In this document: in pieces, positions 6,919 through 13,472 of the stretch | Layout of the letters: each line of letters begins with the position of its first letter | How positions within the stretch are numbered: the stretch's first letter is position 1 | NCBI GenBank assembly: GCA_009778535.1 | Contig: WRJP01000036.1 | Coordinates: 1-14,101 of the forward strand | DNA length: 14,101 nt | Source: Propionibacteriaceae bacterium | GTDB lineage: Bacteria; Actinomycetota; Actinomycetes; Propionibacteriales; Propionibacteriaceae | Reading direction: 5' to 3' | The notes under the pieces: model-generated | Seen by the model: only the letters and a program-made list of their open reading frames with translations | The model's database searches: none | Told to the model about the DNA's origin: nothing | Program-made: the position numbers and the translations under genes

Positions 6919-6947
6919 CTGTGGAAAGTGCTAGAAGTTTTCCACAG
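6919..6947. repeat. Inverted pair of DnaA-box-like sequences between ssb and the LacI gene
   Basis: CTGTGGAAA (6919-6927) and TTTCCACAG (6939-6947) are perfect 9-bp inverted arms with an 11-base centre. The right half contains TTTTCCACA, which fits the relaxed DnaA-box pattern TTWTnCACA; the left half on the other strand is CTTTCCACA, one base off. It could bind DnaA or another dimeric regulator, or act as an early-transcript hairpin for either flanking gene. No run of T follows on either strand, so it is not a terminator. Confidence 0.4.
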
Positions 6948-6990
6948 TTCTTATCTGGCTATTCTTGAAAGCTGTGAGACGTGTAGTTGA

Positions 6991-7003
6991 TATTATTTTC
7001 TGG
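6991..7003 (+). promoter_or_regulatory. Promoter -10 box for a leaderless LacI-family gene transcript
   Basis: TATTAT (6991-6996) ends 6 bases before the GTG at 7003, the same arrangement as at ettA. No Shine-Dalgarno sequence is present. A TTGAAA at 6965-6970 could be a -35 box, though the 20-base spacing is long. Confidence 0.5.
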
Positions 7004-8025
7004 TGACAACACCACTTCGGCCAAGAACTCCGTCCATGATGGATGTGGCCAAACACGTTGGTGTTTCTCACCAGACCGTTTCACGGGTGATAAACAACCA
7101 CCCCGCTGTCAAGGACGACACTCGCCAGCGGGTACAGGCAGCCATGGCAGAGATCGGCTACCGACGGAACCGAAGCGCTCGGGCTTTAGTGACCAACCGC
7201 ACCTTTACGATTGGCGCGCTAGTGGCGAACTCCCATCTTTACGGTCCGTCAACGGCGCTAATGGCTATTGAACGTTCAGCTCACGCCCAGGGTTATTCAG
7301 TGACTGTTTCAGCGCCCGAGACATCAACAGCCAAAGCCACTGCCAGTGCAATCAGTCGTTTGATTGATTTAGGCGTGGACGGCATTGTGGCGATTGCTCC
7401 GACTCGCAGTGTGCTTGCTGCCACCATCACGGCAGCCGCCGATATGCCTTTAGTGGCTCTGACTTCAGGAGATGTTTCTGGCACCGATGTCTCGACCATC
7501 GACATTGACCAGATCGAAGGGGCACGCTTGGCGGTACGACATCTGATTGGTCTAGGGCATCAGAAGATCGCCTTCCTGGCAGGTCCAGAAGATGATTTTC
7601 ATGCTGAGTGCCGCTTGGAGGGCTGGAAGCAAGCTATGACGGCTGCTGGCTTAGACGGGCCAATGATCAGCGCAGGCAGTTGGCTGCCGAATGACAGCTA
7701 TCGCTTGGCTAAGCAGTTTTTGAGTGACGATCGATCCCTAACCGCGCTGTTCACCGCAAACGACCACATGGCGCTAGGTGCCCTACGGGCAGCCCACGAA
7801 CTGGGACGCTCCGTCCCAGAAATGGTTTCAGTTGTCGGGTTTGACGATATACCTGGAGCGAGCCATTTCATCCCGCCGCTCACTACCGTTCGCCAACAGA
7901 TCGGCGTGATTGGCGCGATGGCAGTTGACGCTCTGGTTAACCGGATTGGTGGCGGAGAGCCAGAAACTAGGCTGATTAGACCCCGACTTATTGAACGCGC
8001 ATCCACCGCCGCCCCGCCCGAGTAA
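7003..8025 (+). CDS. LacI-family transcriptional regulator, probably of L-arabinose uptake and use
   Basis: The 340-residue protein has an N-terminal LacI helix-turn-helix (about 12-37: MMDVAKHVGVSHQTVSRVINN), a hinge helix RSARALVTNRT (57-67) with Leu62 at the position that wedges into the central CpG, and a periplasmic-binding-like sugar domain (about 68-330) including the VVGFDDIPGA stretch. The recognition helix reads HQTVSR against YQTVSR of E. coli LacI, and the two candidate operators at 13094-13107 and 13282-13299 contain TGTGAGCG/TGTGAACG-type halves close to the lac half-site. It therefore likely represses the convergent transporter operon and araA until a sugar ligand binds. The GTG start keeps the usual short N-terminus and appears leaderless. 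No full operator is seen upstream of this gene, so autoregulation is not supported. The ligand is inferred only from araA. Confidence 0.9.
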   Translation: MTTPLRPRTPSMMDVAKHVGVSHQTVSRVINNHPAVKDDTRQRVQAAMAEIGYRRNRSARALVTNRTFTIGALVANSHLYGPSTALMAIERSAHAQGYSVTVSAPETSTAKATASAISRLIDLGVDGIVAIAPTRSVLAATITAAADMPLVALTSGDVSGTDVSTIDIDQIEGARLAVRHLIGLGHQKIAFLAGPEDDFHAECRLEGWKQAMTAAGLDGPMISAGSWLPNDSYRLAKQFLSDDRSLTALFTANDHMALGALRAAHELGRSVPEMVSVVGFDDIPGASHFIPPLTTVRQQIGVIGAMAVDALVNRIGGGEPETRLIRPRLIERASTAAPPE

Positions 8026-8092
8026 CGCGCTACAGGACAAGGTCAACCCTGCAAACCAACACCCCACACCACCGGGTCAGATCAGCTAGCTA

Positions 8093-9181
8093 CTACTTGC
8101 GTTTTCGGCGTCCGCTGGTCAAAACCGACTGCATGGCGATGAAGAAAGCCATCATGGCCGCTGTAGAGATAGGACCCCAGCCCGATGACAGAGTTCCAAC
8201 CGAGGTTATGATCTTCAAGATGGTGAGTTGAATCAAGGTACCTGCCAGCGACCCAAGGATATTGCCAACTCCGCCTGTCAACAGCGCACCTCCAATCACG
8301 GCAGCAGCTATGGCGTTCATCTCAAAAGCCACAGCCTTCTCCACGGCGCCTCCCGGCAACGATAGGCAGAATAGGAAGGATCCAAAGGCAGTCATCAATC
8401 CTTGGATAACAAAGACTTGCAATACAATCCGCTTCGGATTCAAGCCCATCAGCATGGCCGACTGTTCGGAACCACCCACCGCGTAGACGCTACGGCCAAA
8501 ACCGGTCCAGGTCATGACAATATAGAGCACGACAACTCCAAGCAGCGCCAAGATGGCATAGAGATAGATGTAGGGAGCCTGGTAAACCCCGCCGCCATCG
8601 GTATATCCGCCAAAGGGCAGCGTGAATTTCACAGCAGCTAACCCCAGGAAGTCCTCGTTCTTAATCCCTATGGTTTTCTCGGAAATGATGGCTGTGAGAC
8701 CACGAGCGAAGAACATCCCTGCCAGTGTGACGATAAATGGCTGAATCTTGAAGTAAGCCACCAGCACTCCCTGGGCAAAACCAAAGACTAGGCCAGTCGC
8801 CAGAACCACGGCTATCATCACATAGCTGTTTACATTCCATCCATCCTCTTGCATGAAGTAAGCGAACATCATGCAGTACATAGCGCATTGCCCGCCAACC
8901 GAGATGTCGATGCCACCACTGATTAGCACCATGGTCATACCAGCAGCAATGACCACCAGATGCGGCCAAGAGTGAAGCATGCTGAAAATGGAATTCAAAC
9001 TGCCGAAATTCTGATCGCGGAAAATAAACGAAGCAGCGGAATAGATCAACACCAGCATCGCGAATGTTATCAACACCAACAGGTTGTTGCCATAGAACTT
9101 TGCGAAAACCCCGCCAAAAAAGCCTTTATTCAGATCAGCTACACGAAAGTCTTGCGGTCGATTTTTCGAATCGCTGTTCAT
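8093..9181 (-). CDS. yjfF: Sugar ABC transporter permease, YjfF-like
   Basis: The 362-residue integral membrane protein belongs to the branched-chain amino acid/ribose-type permease family (BPD_transp_2). Hydrophobic segments fill it from about residue 30 to 355, starting with NLLVLITFAMLVLIYSAASF. Typical landmarks are GMTMVLISGGIDISVG, TLAGMFFARGLTAIISE, the cytoplasmic coupling loop around AMLMGLNPKR, and the IAAAVIGGALLTGGVG stretch, which all resemble E. coli YjfF. It would pair with the upstream permease to form the transmembrane channel energised by the double ATPase. The ATG overlaps the stop of the upstream permease by 4 bases (ATGA), so translation is coupled. It is the last gene of the operon; the C-terminus is basic (GRRKRK). 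Only 67 bases separate it from the convergent lacI-type gene, and no clear terminator hairpin is visible there. Confidence 0.92.
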   Translation of the reverse strand: MNSDSKNRPQDFRVADLNKGFFGGVFAKFYGNNLLVLITFAMLVLIYSAASFIFRDQNFGSLNSIFSMLHSWPHLVVIAAGMTMVLISGGIDISVGGQCAMYCMMFAYFMQEDGWNVNSYVMIAVVLATGLVFGFAQGVLVAYFKIQPFIVTLAGMFFARGLTAIISEKTIGIKNEDFLGLAAVKFTLPFGGYTDGGGVYQAPYIYLYAILALLGVVVLYIVMTWTGFGRSVYAVGGSEQSAMLMGLNPKRIVLQVFVIQGLMTAFGSFLFCLSLPGGAVEKAVAFEMNAIAAAVIGGALLTGGVGNILGSLAGTLIQLTILKIITSVGTLSSGWGPISTAAMMAFFIAMQSVLTSGRRKRK

Positions 9182-10281
9182 GATTTCACCACCTTTTTTC
9201 CACTAAATTTGCGCATTCGCGCCAGCGTCCGAGAGGCCATCGGACGCAGTTCCGGGGATTGGATTATGACAATGATTACTACAACAATCGCCTGGTAGAA
9301 GGGCATTTGTTCGGCTCTGACACCGGCAGTGAGAAGGCCTGTCTTCAGCGCTTGAATTGTTATCGCACCCACCACTGAACCGGCTAGGGAGAACTTCCCG
9401 CCAGCTAGGCTGTTACCGCCCAGGGCGACCGCCAAGATTGCATCTAGCTCGATCATTCTCGCACCCCACTGCGAGTCGATGCTTGAGATCTTTGAGGTCA
9501 TTATGATGCCGGCAATTCCGGCACAGACTCCGCAGAATACAAAGGCCAGCCAGATGGTGCGGTCCGATCTGATGCCCATAATCTTAGAAGCCTTAGCGTT
9601 AATGCCCACAGACTGGATGTTGGTGCCAAGGGCGGTGAAGCGCAGCACTAGAGCCGTGGCAGCGACCACCACAATCGCAACGAAAACTTGGGTTGGCACT
9701 GGGAAAATGTTGTTACCTTCGCTATCGGTGATGTAGTTGCCGAGCCAGCGAAAACTCTTTGGTTCCACACGCAAGATGGTGCCGCCGGTAACAACCTTGG
9801 CGGCCGCTCGGGCACCTATGAACAAGATCAGGGTGGCCACCATCGGCTGAACTTTCAGCTTGGCTACTAAAAAGCCGTTCCATACCCCGCAAAGAGCCCC
9901 GACGGCGATGAATGCTCCGAAGGCCAACACTAGCGGAACGGCGTATTCTTCCACCTTGAAGTTTTCAATGTTATTGCCGCCTAGAATCTTGATCCCGACC
10001 GCACCAGACAACACCATTACCGAACCAACCGAGATGTCGGCACCAGCAGAGCATGAGGCCACCAAGGTCATCCCCATGGCCAAAATCACCAGTTCAGGCG
10101 CCCAGTAGAGAATCTGCATCAGCGGCCCGGTTAAGGTGTTTGCCGGTGACAGCTCAATCTTGAAGAAGTTCTGCTGATTAGTAATCGCAAACACCACTAC
10201 GTCGAGAGCCAATACCAGCCCCAAACAGACCAGCGCAAAGAACAGTCGGCTCTTGACTACCCTACTTAGGGCGCTAGGCAT
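9178..10281 (-). CDS. ytfT: Sugar ABC transporter permease, YtfT-like
   Basis: The 367-residue membrane protein is a BPD_transp_2 permease. It opens with a hydrophobic helix (SRLFFALVCLGLVLALDVVV) and shows VILAMGMTLVASCSAGADISVG, VAKLKVQPMVATLILFIGAR, the coupling loop around AKASKIMGIRSDR, and ELDAILAVALGGNSLAGGKF, which match E. coli YtfT closely. It should dimerise with the following permease. I place the start at the ATG at 10281: an AAGGTGA ribosome-binding site lies 5-6 bases upstream, and it overlaps the ATPase stop by only 8 bases. An in-frame ATG at 10305 would add 8 residues (375 in total) but has no ribosome-binding site. One oddity is ASCSAGADISVG where the family usually has TGGIDLSVG, a two-residue change in the first conserved loop. 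Confidence 0.9.
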   Translation of the reverse strand: MPSALSRVVKSRLFFALVCLGLVLALDVVVFAITNQQNFFKIELSPANTLTGPLMQILYWAPELVILAMGMTLVASCSAGADISVGSVMVLSGAVGIKILGGNNIENFKVEEYAVPLVLAFGAFIAVGALCGVWNGFLVAKLKVQPMVATLILFIGARAAAKVVTGGTILRVEPKSFRWLGNYITDSEGNNIFPVPTQVFVAIVVVAATALVLRFTALGTNIQSVGINAKASKIMGIRSDRTIWLAFVFCGVCAGIAGIIMTSKISSIDSQWGARMIELDAILAVALGGNSLAGGKFSLAGSVVGAITIQALKTGLLTAGVRAEQMPFYQAIVVVIIVIIQSPELRPMASRTLARMRKFSGKKVVKS

Positions 10282-11806
10282 TGAGTTCACCTTCTTGAAA
10301 ATCATCGCCAGCGATCTTGGACATTATGGCCGCTGTGGACATTTCGGAGCCGACCAGCTCTCCTACCTTTTTCAAATCGCGCATGATCCCTATCCGGTCA
10401 CAGGAACGCAGCATCTCGTCAATCTCCGAAGAAATGAAGAGCACCGCCATTCCATCATCGGCCAATTCGACACACAGTCTCTGGATTTCAGTTTTGGTTC
10501 CTACATCGATACCACGCGTCGGCTCGTCCAATATCAACAAATCCGGGTTAGTGGCCAGCCATCTAGCCAAGATAACCTTTTGCTGGTTACCGCCGGATAG
10601 CTGCTTGACAGGGGTGTCCAGGCTGGGAACCTTTATCTGGAGCAGCTCGACATACTTGCGAGCGATCTTGTCTTGTTCGGACTTGGGAATTAGATGGAAG
10701 GCACCGCGTTTTGTCTGTTCGGCCAAGATAATGTTGTCTTGAACCGAAAGTTCTAGGATGCAGCCCTCGGCTTTACGGTCTTCTGGGCAAAAGGCCATAC
10801 CGGCTTGCATTGAAGCTAGTGGATTAGGCCGAGCTGGTTGCCCTTTTACTTCCAGGCTGCCCGTTTCTGGGATGTCGGCACCGAAAATCACTCGAGCCAC
10901 CTCAGTGCGGCCACTGCCGAGCAGTCCTGCTAAACCCACAACTTCGCCTTGATTGATGTCCAAGTCAAATGGTTTTACCCCTTGCGCGACACCCAACTGC
11001 TTGGCCGAGACCACCGGCACACCTGCTTTTTTAGCAACCGCCGATGGTCTACGTTCGATGGTAGCTAAGTCGTCAAATGTCCGTCCGAGCATGGCTGCTA
11101 CTAGATCACGGCGCGGCATATCAGCAACGGCGTATTGTCCCACCAGTGCGCCATTGCGCAACACCGTTATCTGGTCGCAGATCTGATAGACCTGATCGAG
11201 AAAGTGGGTGATAAAGACAATGCCCATCCCACCAGCTTGCAGTTTTTGCATCAACTCAAACAAGCGAACCACCTCTTGCTCGTTCAAAGAGGAAGTCGGC
11301 TCGTCCAGAATTAAGACCTTGGCTGAAATGTCGATTGCCCGGCCAATGGCGATCATCTGCTGTACGGCTATGGAATAACCCGACAGGGGCTTCTCGACAT
11401 TAATATCGAGGCCAATGCCGCGAAGTACTGCACGAGCTTGGCGGTTCATCTGCTGCCAATTGACCATTCCAAACCGGCGCGGTTGTCTACCAAGGAATAA
11501 ATTCTCTGCCACCGACAGATTGCCGCAGAGGTTGACCTCTTGGTACACGGTTGATATGCCACGCTGCTGGGCTTCCTGCGGTGAACGATTCACGATTGGC
11601 GTGCTGGCATCGTTCAAGTAGATCTCACCGGATTCAAATTCTTCGGCACCGGTCAACACCTTTACTAGGGTGGACTTACCGGCACCATTTTCTCCCATCA
11701 CCGCATGAATCTCACCTGGGCGGAGCGTGAAATCCACCTCATCGAGAGCGAGGACACCGGGAAAGTTCTTGGTGATGTTTCGCATCTTCACCAGGGAGTC
11801 TGCCAT
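10274..11806 (-). CDS. ytfR: Sugar ABC transporter double ATP-binding protein, YtfR-like
   Basis: The 510-residue cytoplasmic protein has two fused ATP-binding cassettes, as in RbsA, AraG and YtfR. Cassette 1: Walker A GENGAGKST (38-46), Q-loop YQE (88-90), Walker B LILDEPTSSLNE (165-176), and a degenerate signature LSGYS (141-145). Cassette 2: a degenerate Walker A GLLGSGRTE (294-302) with no lysine, a full signature LSGGNQQK (403-410), and Walker B LLILDEPTRGIDVGTKTE (423-440). This mix gives one competent composite ATP site and is normal for the family. It drives import through the two permeases encoded downstream. The ATG at 11806 has an AGGAAGG ribosome-binding site about 7 bases upstream. 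A 110-base gap with a strong hairpin separates it from the binding-protein gene, while the downstream permease start overlaps its end. Confidence 0.93.
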   Translation of the reverse strand: MADSLVKMRNITKNFPGVLALDEVDFTLRPGEIHAVMGENGAGKSTLVKVLTGAEEFESGEIYLNDASTPIVNRSPQEAQQRGISTVYQEVNLCGNLSVAENLFLGRQPRRFGMVNWQQMNRQARAVLRGIGLDINVEKPLSGYSIAVQQMIAIGRAIDISAKVLILDEPTSSLNEQEVVRLFELMQKLQAGGMGIVFITHFLDQVYQICDQITVLRNGALVGQYAVADMPRRDLVAAMLGRTFDDLATIERRPSAVAKKAGVPVVSAKQLGVAQGVKPFDLDINQGEVVGLAGLLGSGRTEVARVIFGADIPETGSLEVKGQPARPNPLASMQAGMAFCPEDRKAEGCILELSVQDNIILAEQTKRGAFHLIPKSEQDKIARKYVELLQIKVPSLDTPVKQLSGGNQQKVILARWLATNPDLLILDEPTRGIDVGTKTEIQRLCVELADDGMAVLFISSEIDEMLRSCDRIGIMRDLKKVGELVGSEMSTAAIMSKIAGDDFQEGELNA

Positions 11807-11834
11807 GGTTTGACCTTCCTGTTGCCCATCATAG

Positions 11835-11871
11835 ACGAACGCGAAGAGCCTGGAGAACTCTTCGCGTTCGT
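11835..11871 (-). repeat. Perfect 14-bp intercistronic hairpin after the binding-protein gene
   Basis: ACGAACGCGAAGAG (11835-11848) and CTCTTCGCGTTCGT (11858-11871) pair without mismatch around a 9-base loop. The hairpin lies 46 bases after the binding-protein stop and 28 bases before the ATPase start. No U-run follows in the direction of transcription, so it is not a standard terminator. In other sugar operons such stem-loops block 3'-exonucleases and raise binding-protein mRNA over the downstream genes; that role is inferred. A small second stem (TGAAAA/TTTTCA, 11897-11913) sits just after the stop codon. Confidence 0.7.
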
Positions 11872-11916
11872 ATGTGATGTTGCATTTACTCGATTATGAA
11901 AACGCCCTTTTCAAAC

Positions 11917-12993
11917 TTATGAACCGAACGCAATGGGGAGTTTCGCATCGACATTTGTTGAATCAATCACTTCCTCTTGCGAGAAGGTGGGGGACGGAAT
12001 CTTTTCGCCTTGTGATGCCCGCAGAATCAGCTTGCCAACTTGTTCACCTAGCAGAGGGTTGCACTCGGCTATAGCATCAATAATCCCATCTTTGACCATC
12101 TGAACTGCTGACTTGTTACCATCGAAGGAGATGACGATGTAGTCCTTGGGATCCAAGCCGACAGCGGTCATGGCATCTATCGCGCCATAGACCATGTCGT
12201 CATTTTCGCCCCACACCACGGTGAAGTCAGTCGGCTGAACGGAGCTCAGTATGGCTGCCATGGCAGCTTGCCCCTTGTCGCGAGCGAACTCTCCGGTCTG
12301 TTGTTTGAGGATGGTCCAGCCATTCTTTTGGACACCGGCTTCCAGTCCCTCAGTTCGGCCAGCCTGGGCGTCTGAACCCATTTGACCTTGTAGATGGATG
12401 ATTTTGATGTCGCTGTTCGACAGGTTATTCGCCGCGATGTAGCCCTCGAGCCAAGCTACAGCCCTGTCTCCTTCGCCGCGCATGTCAGAGCCGAAGAAGA
12501 ATTCATAGTATTGATCTAAACCTTGGAGACGCCGGTCAGAGTTGATGACAGGAATGCCGGCATCCTTTGCTTCTTTAAGCACCGGTTCCCAGCCGTCGTT
12601 GCTCAATGGTTGGATGACAATTACTTCAGCTCCTTGGCTGATAAAGTCTCGGACTTGTGCTTTCTGGGTAGCGTCGTCTCCGTTTGCATCACCAAACTTC
12701 AAATCAAAGCCATTGGCTGGAATGAAGTAGTCTTTGAAGCTTTGAGTGTTGGCTGTACGCCAGCCGGATTCAGAACCGGTTTGGGCAAAGCCCACCACGA
12801 TAATCCCGTCGCCATTCTTGTCCCAGGCACCCATTGCAGAGCTACCGGTGTTCCCAGTTGAGGTAGCGGGCGGGGCATCTGACGATGGCGGTGGTGGTGG
12901 GGCGGGGGTATCACTTCCGCAGGCAGTAAGACCTACGGCGAAGGTCATTGCACACGCAGCAGCCATGATCTTCGTGAGTGTTGTAGTTTTCAC
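11917..12993 (-). CDS. ytfQ: Sugar-binding lipoprotein of an ABC transporter, YtfQ-like
   Basis: The 358-residue precursor begins with a lipoprotein signal peptide (KIMAAACAMTFAVGLTAC) whose lipobox LTAC places the lipidated Cys at 25. A Pro/Ser/Thr-rich tether (about 28-52) then lifts the domain off the membrane, as expected in a Gram-positive cell. The rest is a periplasmic-binding-protein type 1 fold: VVGFAQTGSESGWR (66-79), IQPLSNDGWEPVLKEAKDAGIPV (127-149, the longest conserved run), SDRR (152-155), ENDDMVYGAI (263-272) and SFDG (289-292). The TGSESGWR and NDDMV motifs are shared with E. coli YtfQ, which binds galactofuranose; here divergent araA argues for arabinose, perhaps arabinofuranose. 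The GTG at 12993 has a GAGGAG ribosome-binding site 5 bases upstream. It is the first gene of the operon, behind a promoter with an overlapping LacI-type operator. Confidence 0.93.
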   Translation of the reverse strand: MKTTTLTKIMAAACAMTFAVGLTACGSDTPAPPPPPSSDAPPATSTGNTGSSAMGAWDKNGDGIIVVGFAQTGSESGWRTANTQSFKDYFIPANGFDLKFGDANGDDATQKAQVRDFISQGAEVIVIQPLSNDGWEPVLKEAKDAGIPVINSDRRLQGLDQYYEFFFGSDMRGEGDRAVAWLEGYIAANNLSNSDIKIIHLQGQMGSDAQAGRTEGLEAGVQKNGWTILKQQTGEFARDKGQAAMAAILSSVQPTDFTVVWGENDDMVYGAIDAMTAVGLDPKDYIVISFDGNKSAVQMVKDGIIDAIAECNPLLGEQVGKLILRASQGEKIPSPTFSQEEVIDSTNVDAKLPIAFGS

Positions 12994-13091
12994 GTGTTCT
13001 CCTCGTAGTCACTAGTGGTCGACACCATGGTCGATGACTCACGCAGCGCACACAACCCATTTAGTTCTATGTGAACTCTGCGTATGATGAT

Positions 13092-13121
13092 ATTGTTAAC
13101 GCTCACATAAACTGGTGTCAA
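13092..13121 (-). promoter_or_regulatory. Promoter of the sugar transporter operon
   Basis: On the minus strand a perfect TTGACA -35 box (13116-13121) is followed after 18 bases by AACAAT (13092-13097), four of six matches to TATAAT. This would start transcription near 13085 and give a leader of about 92 bases. The operator at 13094-13107 overlaps the -10 box and spacer, a classical repression layout. Confidence 0.5.
13094..13107. promoter_or_regulatory. LacI-type operator O1 at the transporter promoter
   Basis: TGTTAACGCTCACA is an imperfect dyad centred on CpG that fits TGTnAnCGnTnACA at all fixed positions. On the minus strand it reads TGTGAGCG then TTAACA, very like the E. coli lac operator halves but without its extra central base. 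The LacI regulator at 7003-8025 has the HQTVSR recognition helix suited to such a site. Confidence 0.7.
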
Positions 13122-13135
13122 GCCTCACATTGCAA

Positions 13136-13149
13136 CGTTACCAAATTGT
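13136..13149 (+). repeat. Direct repeat copy 1, CGTTACCAAATTGT
   Basis: This 14-base sequence occurs again, identically and in the same orientation, at 13232-13245, 96 bases away, between the two LacI-type operators. With its next bases this copy forms an imperfect dyad, GTTAC-n6-GTTAC. It may be a site for a second regulator of the araA/transporter region; nothing in the window identifies that regulator. Confidence 0.5.
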
Positions 13150-13231
13150 TACTAGCGACAACCGGCCATTAGGACGTAAAAGCAAAACCTGACTGCGCTG
13201 TCTAGGGCAAGACACCGAACATGCATCCTGT

Positions 13232-13245
13232 CGTTACCAAATTGT
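13232..13245 (+). repeat. Direct repeat copy 2, CGTTACCAAATTGT
   Basis: This is the second identical copy of the 14-base repeat at 13136-13149. It ends 36 bases before operator O2. After the repeat the two copies diverge (GATAA here, TACTA there). Confidence 0.5.
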
Positions 13246-13281
13246 GATAATCGGAAGGCGATAAGAAGCTTGACTTTCTTG

Positions 13282-13299
13282 AGTGTTAGCGTTCACACT
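13282..13299. promoter_or_regulatory. LacI-type operator O2 on the araA side
   Basis: AGTGTTAGCGTTCACACT is an 18-bp imperfect palindrome centred on CpG, with the same TGTnAnCGnTnACA core as O1. The two centres are 190 bp apart, close to 18 helical turns, so a tetrameric repressor could bridge them. A TTGACT (13270-13275) just upstream could be the -35 box of a promoter that the operator covers. Confidence 0.7.
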
Positions 13300-13331
13300 A
13301 TTGCAGTCTGGTTGATGTCGACTGAGTCGTA

Positions 13332-13360
13332 TTGACAGTCTCACCGACTTGGCCACAAAT
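13332..13360 (+). promoter_or_regulatory. Possible araA promoter
   Basis: A perfect TTGACA (13332-13337) is followed after 17 bases by ACAAAT (13355-13360), a poor -10 box with three of six matches. It would give an araA leader of about 106 bases. The alternative is a promoter using TTGACT at 13270-13275 under operator O2. The sequence does not decide between them. Confidence 0.35.
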
Positions 13361-13406
13361 GTACGCCAGGTTCTTAGGAGCATCTTCTACTCCTTTGTAC
13401 CCAAGG

Positions 13407-13429
13407 GGGCAGTTGCCGGATTGCTGCCC
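13407..13429 (+). other. Small stem-loop in the araA leader
   Basis: GGGCAG (13407-13412) and CTGCCC (13424-13429) pair around an 11-base loop, 43 bases before the araA start. No U-run follows, so it is not an attenuator terminator. It may stabilise or modulate the leader, or be chance. Confidence 0.3.
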
Positions 13430-13472
13430 AAGGATTTATGACTCAGCTAGTCGATACAGGAGGCAATGGCAT

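Noticed and set aside
6858..6980. Possible extra LacI operator upstream of the regulator gene (TGTCAACG at 6888, TGTGAG at 6973)
   Set aside because: Only isolated half-sites; the opposite halves miss several fixed positions of TGTnAnCGnTnACA.
8026..8092. Search for a terminator between the LacI-type gene and the transporter operon
   Set aside because: No stem longer than 4 bp with a short loop and no T-run; AGCTAGCT is a short palindrome without a loop.
10282..10305. Upstream ATG at 10305 as start of the YtfT-like permease
   Set aside because: No ribosome-binding site, a 32-base overlap with the ATPase gene, and the ATG at 10281 has an AAGGTGA site and the usual short overlap.
13147..13160. 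Third LacI-like site TGTTACTAGCGACA
   Set aside because: Matches 7 of 10 fixed positions but lacks the central CpG, which LacI-family hinge insertion needs.
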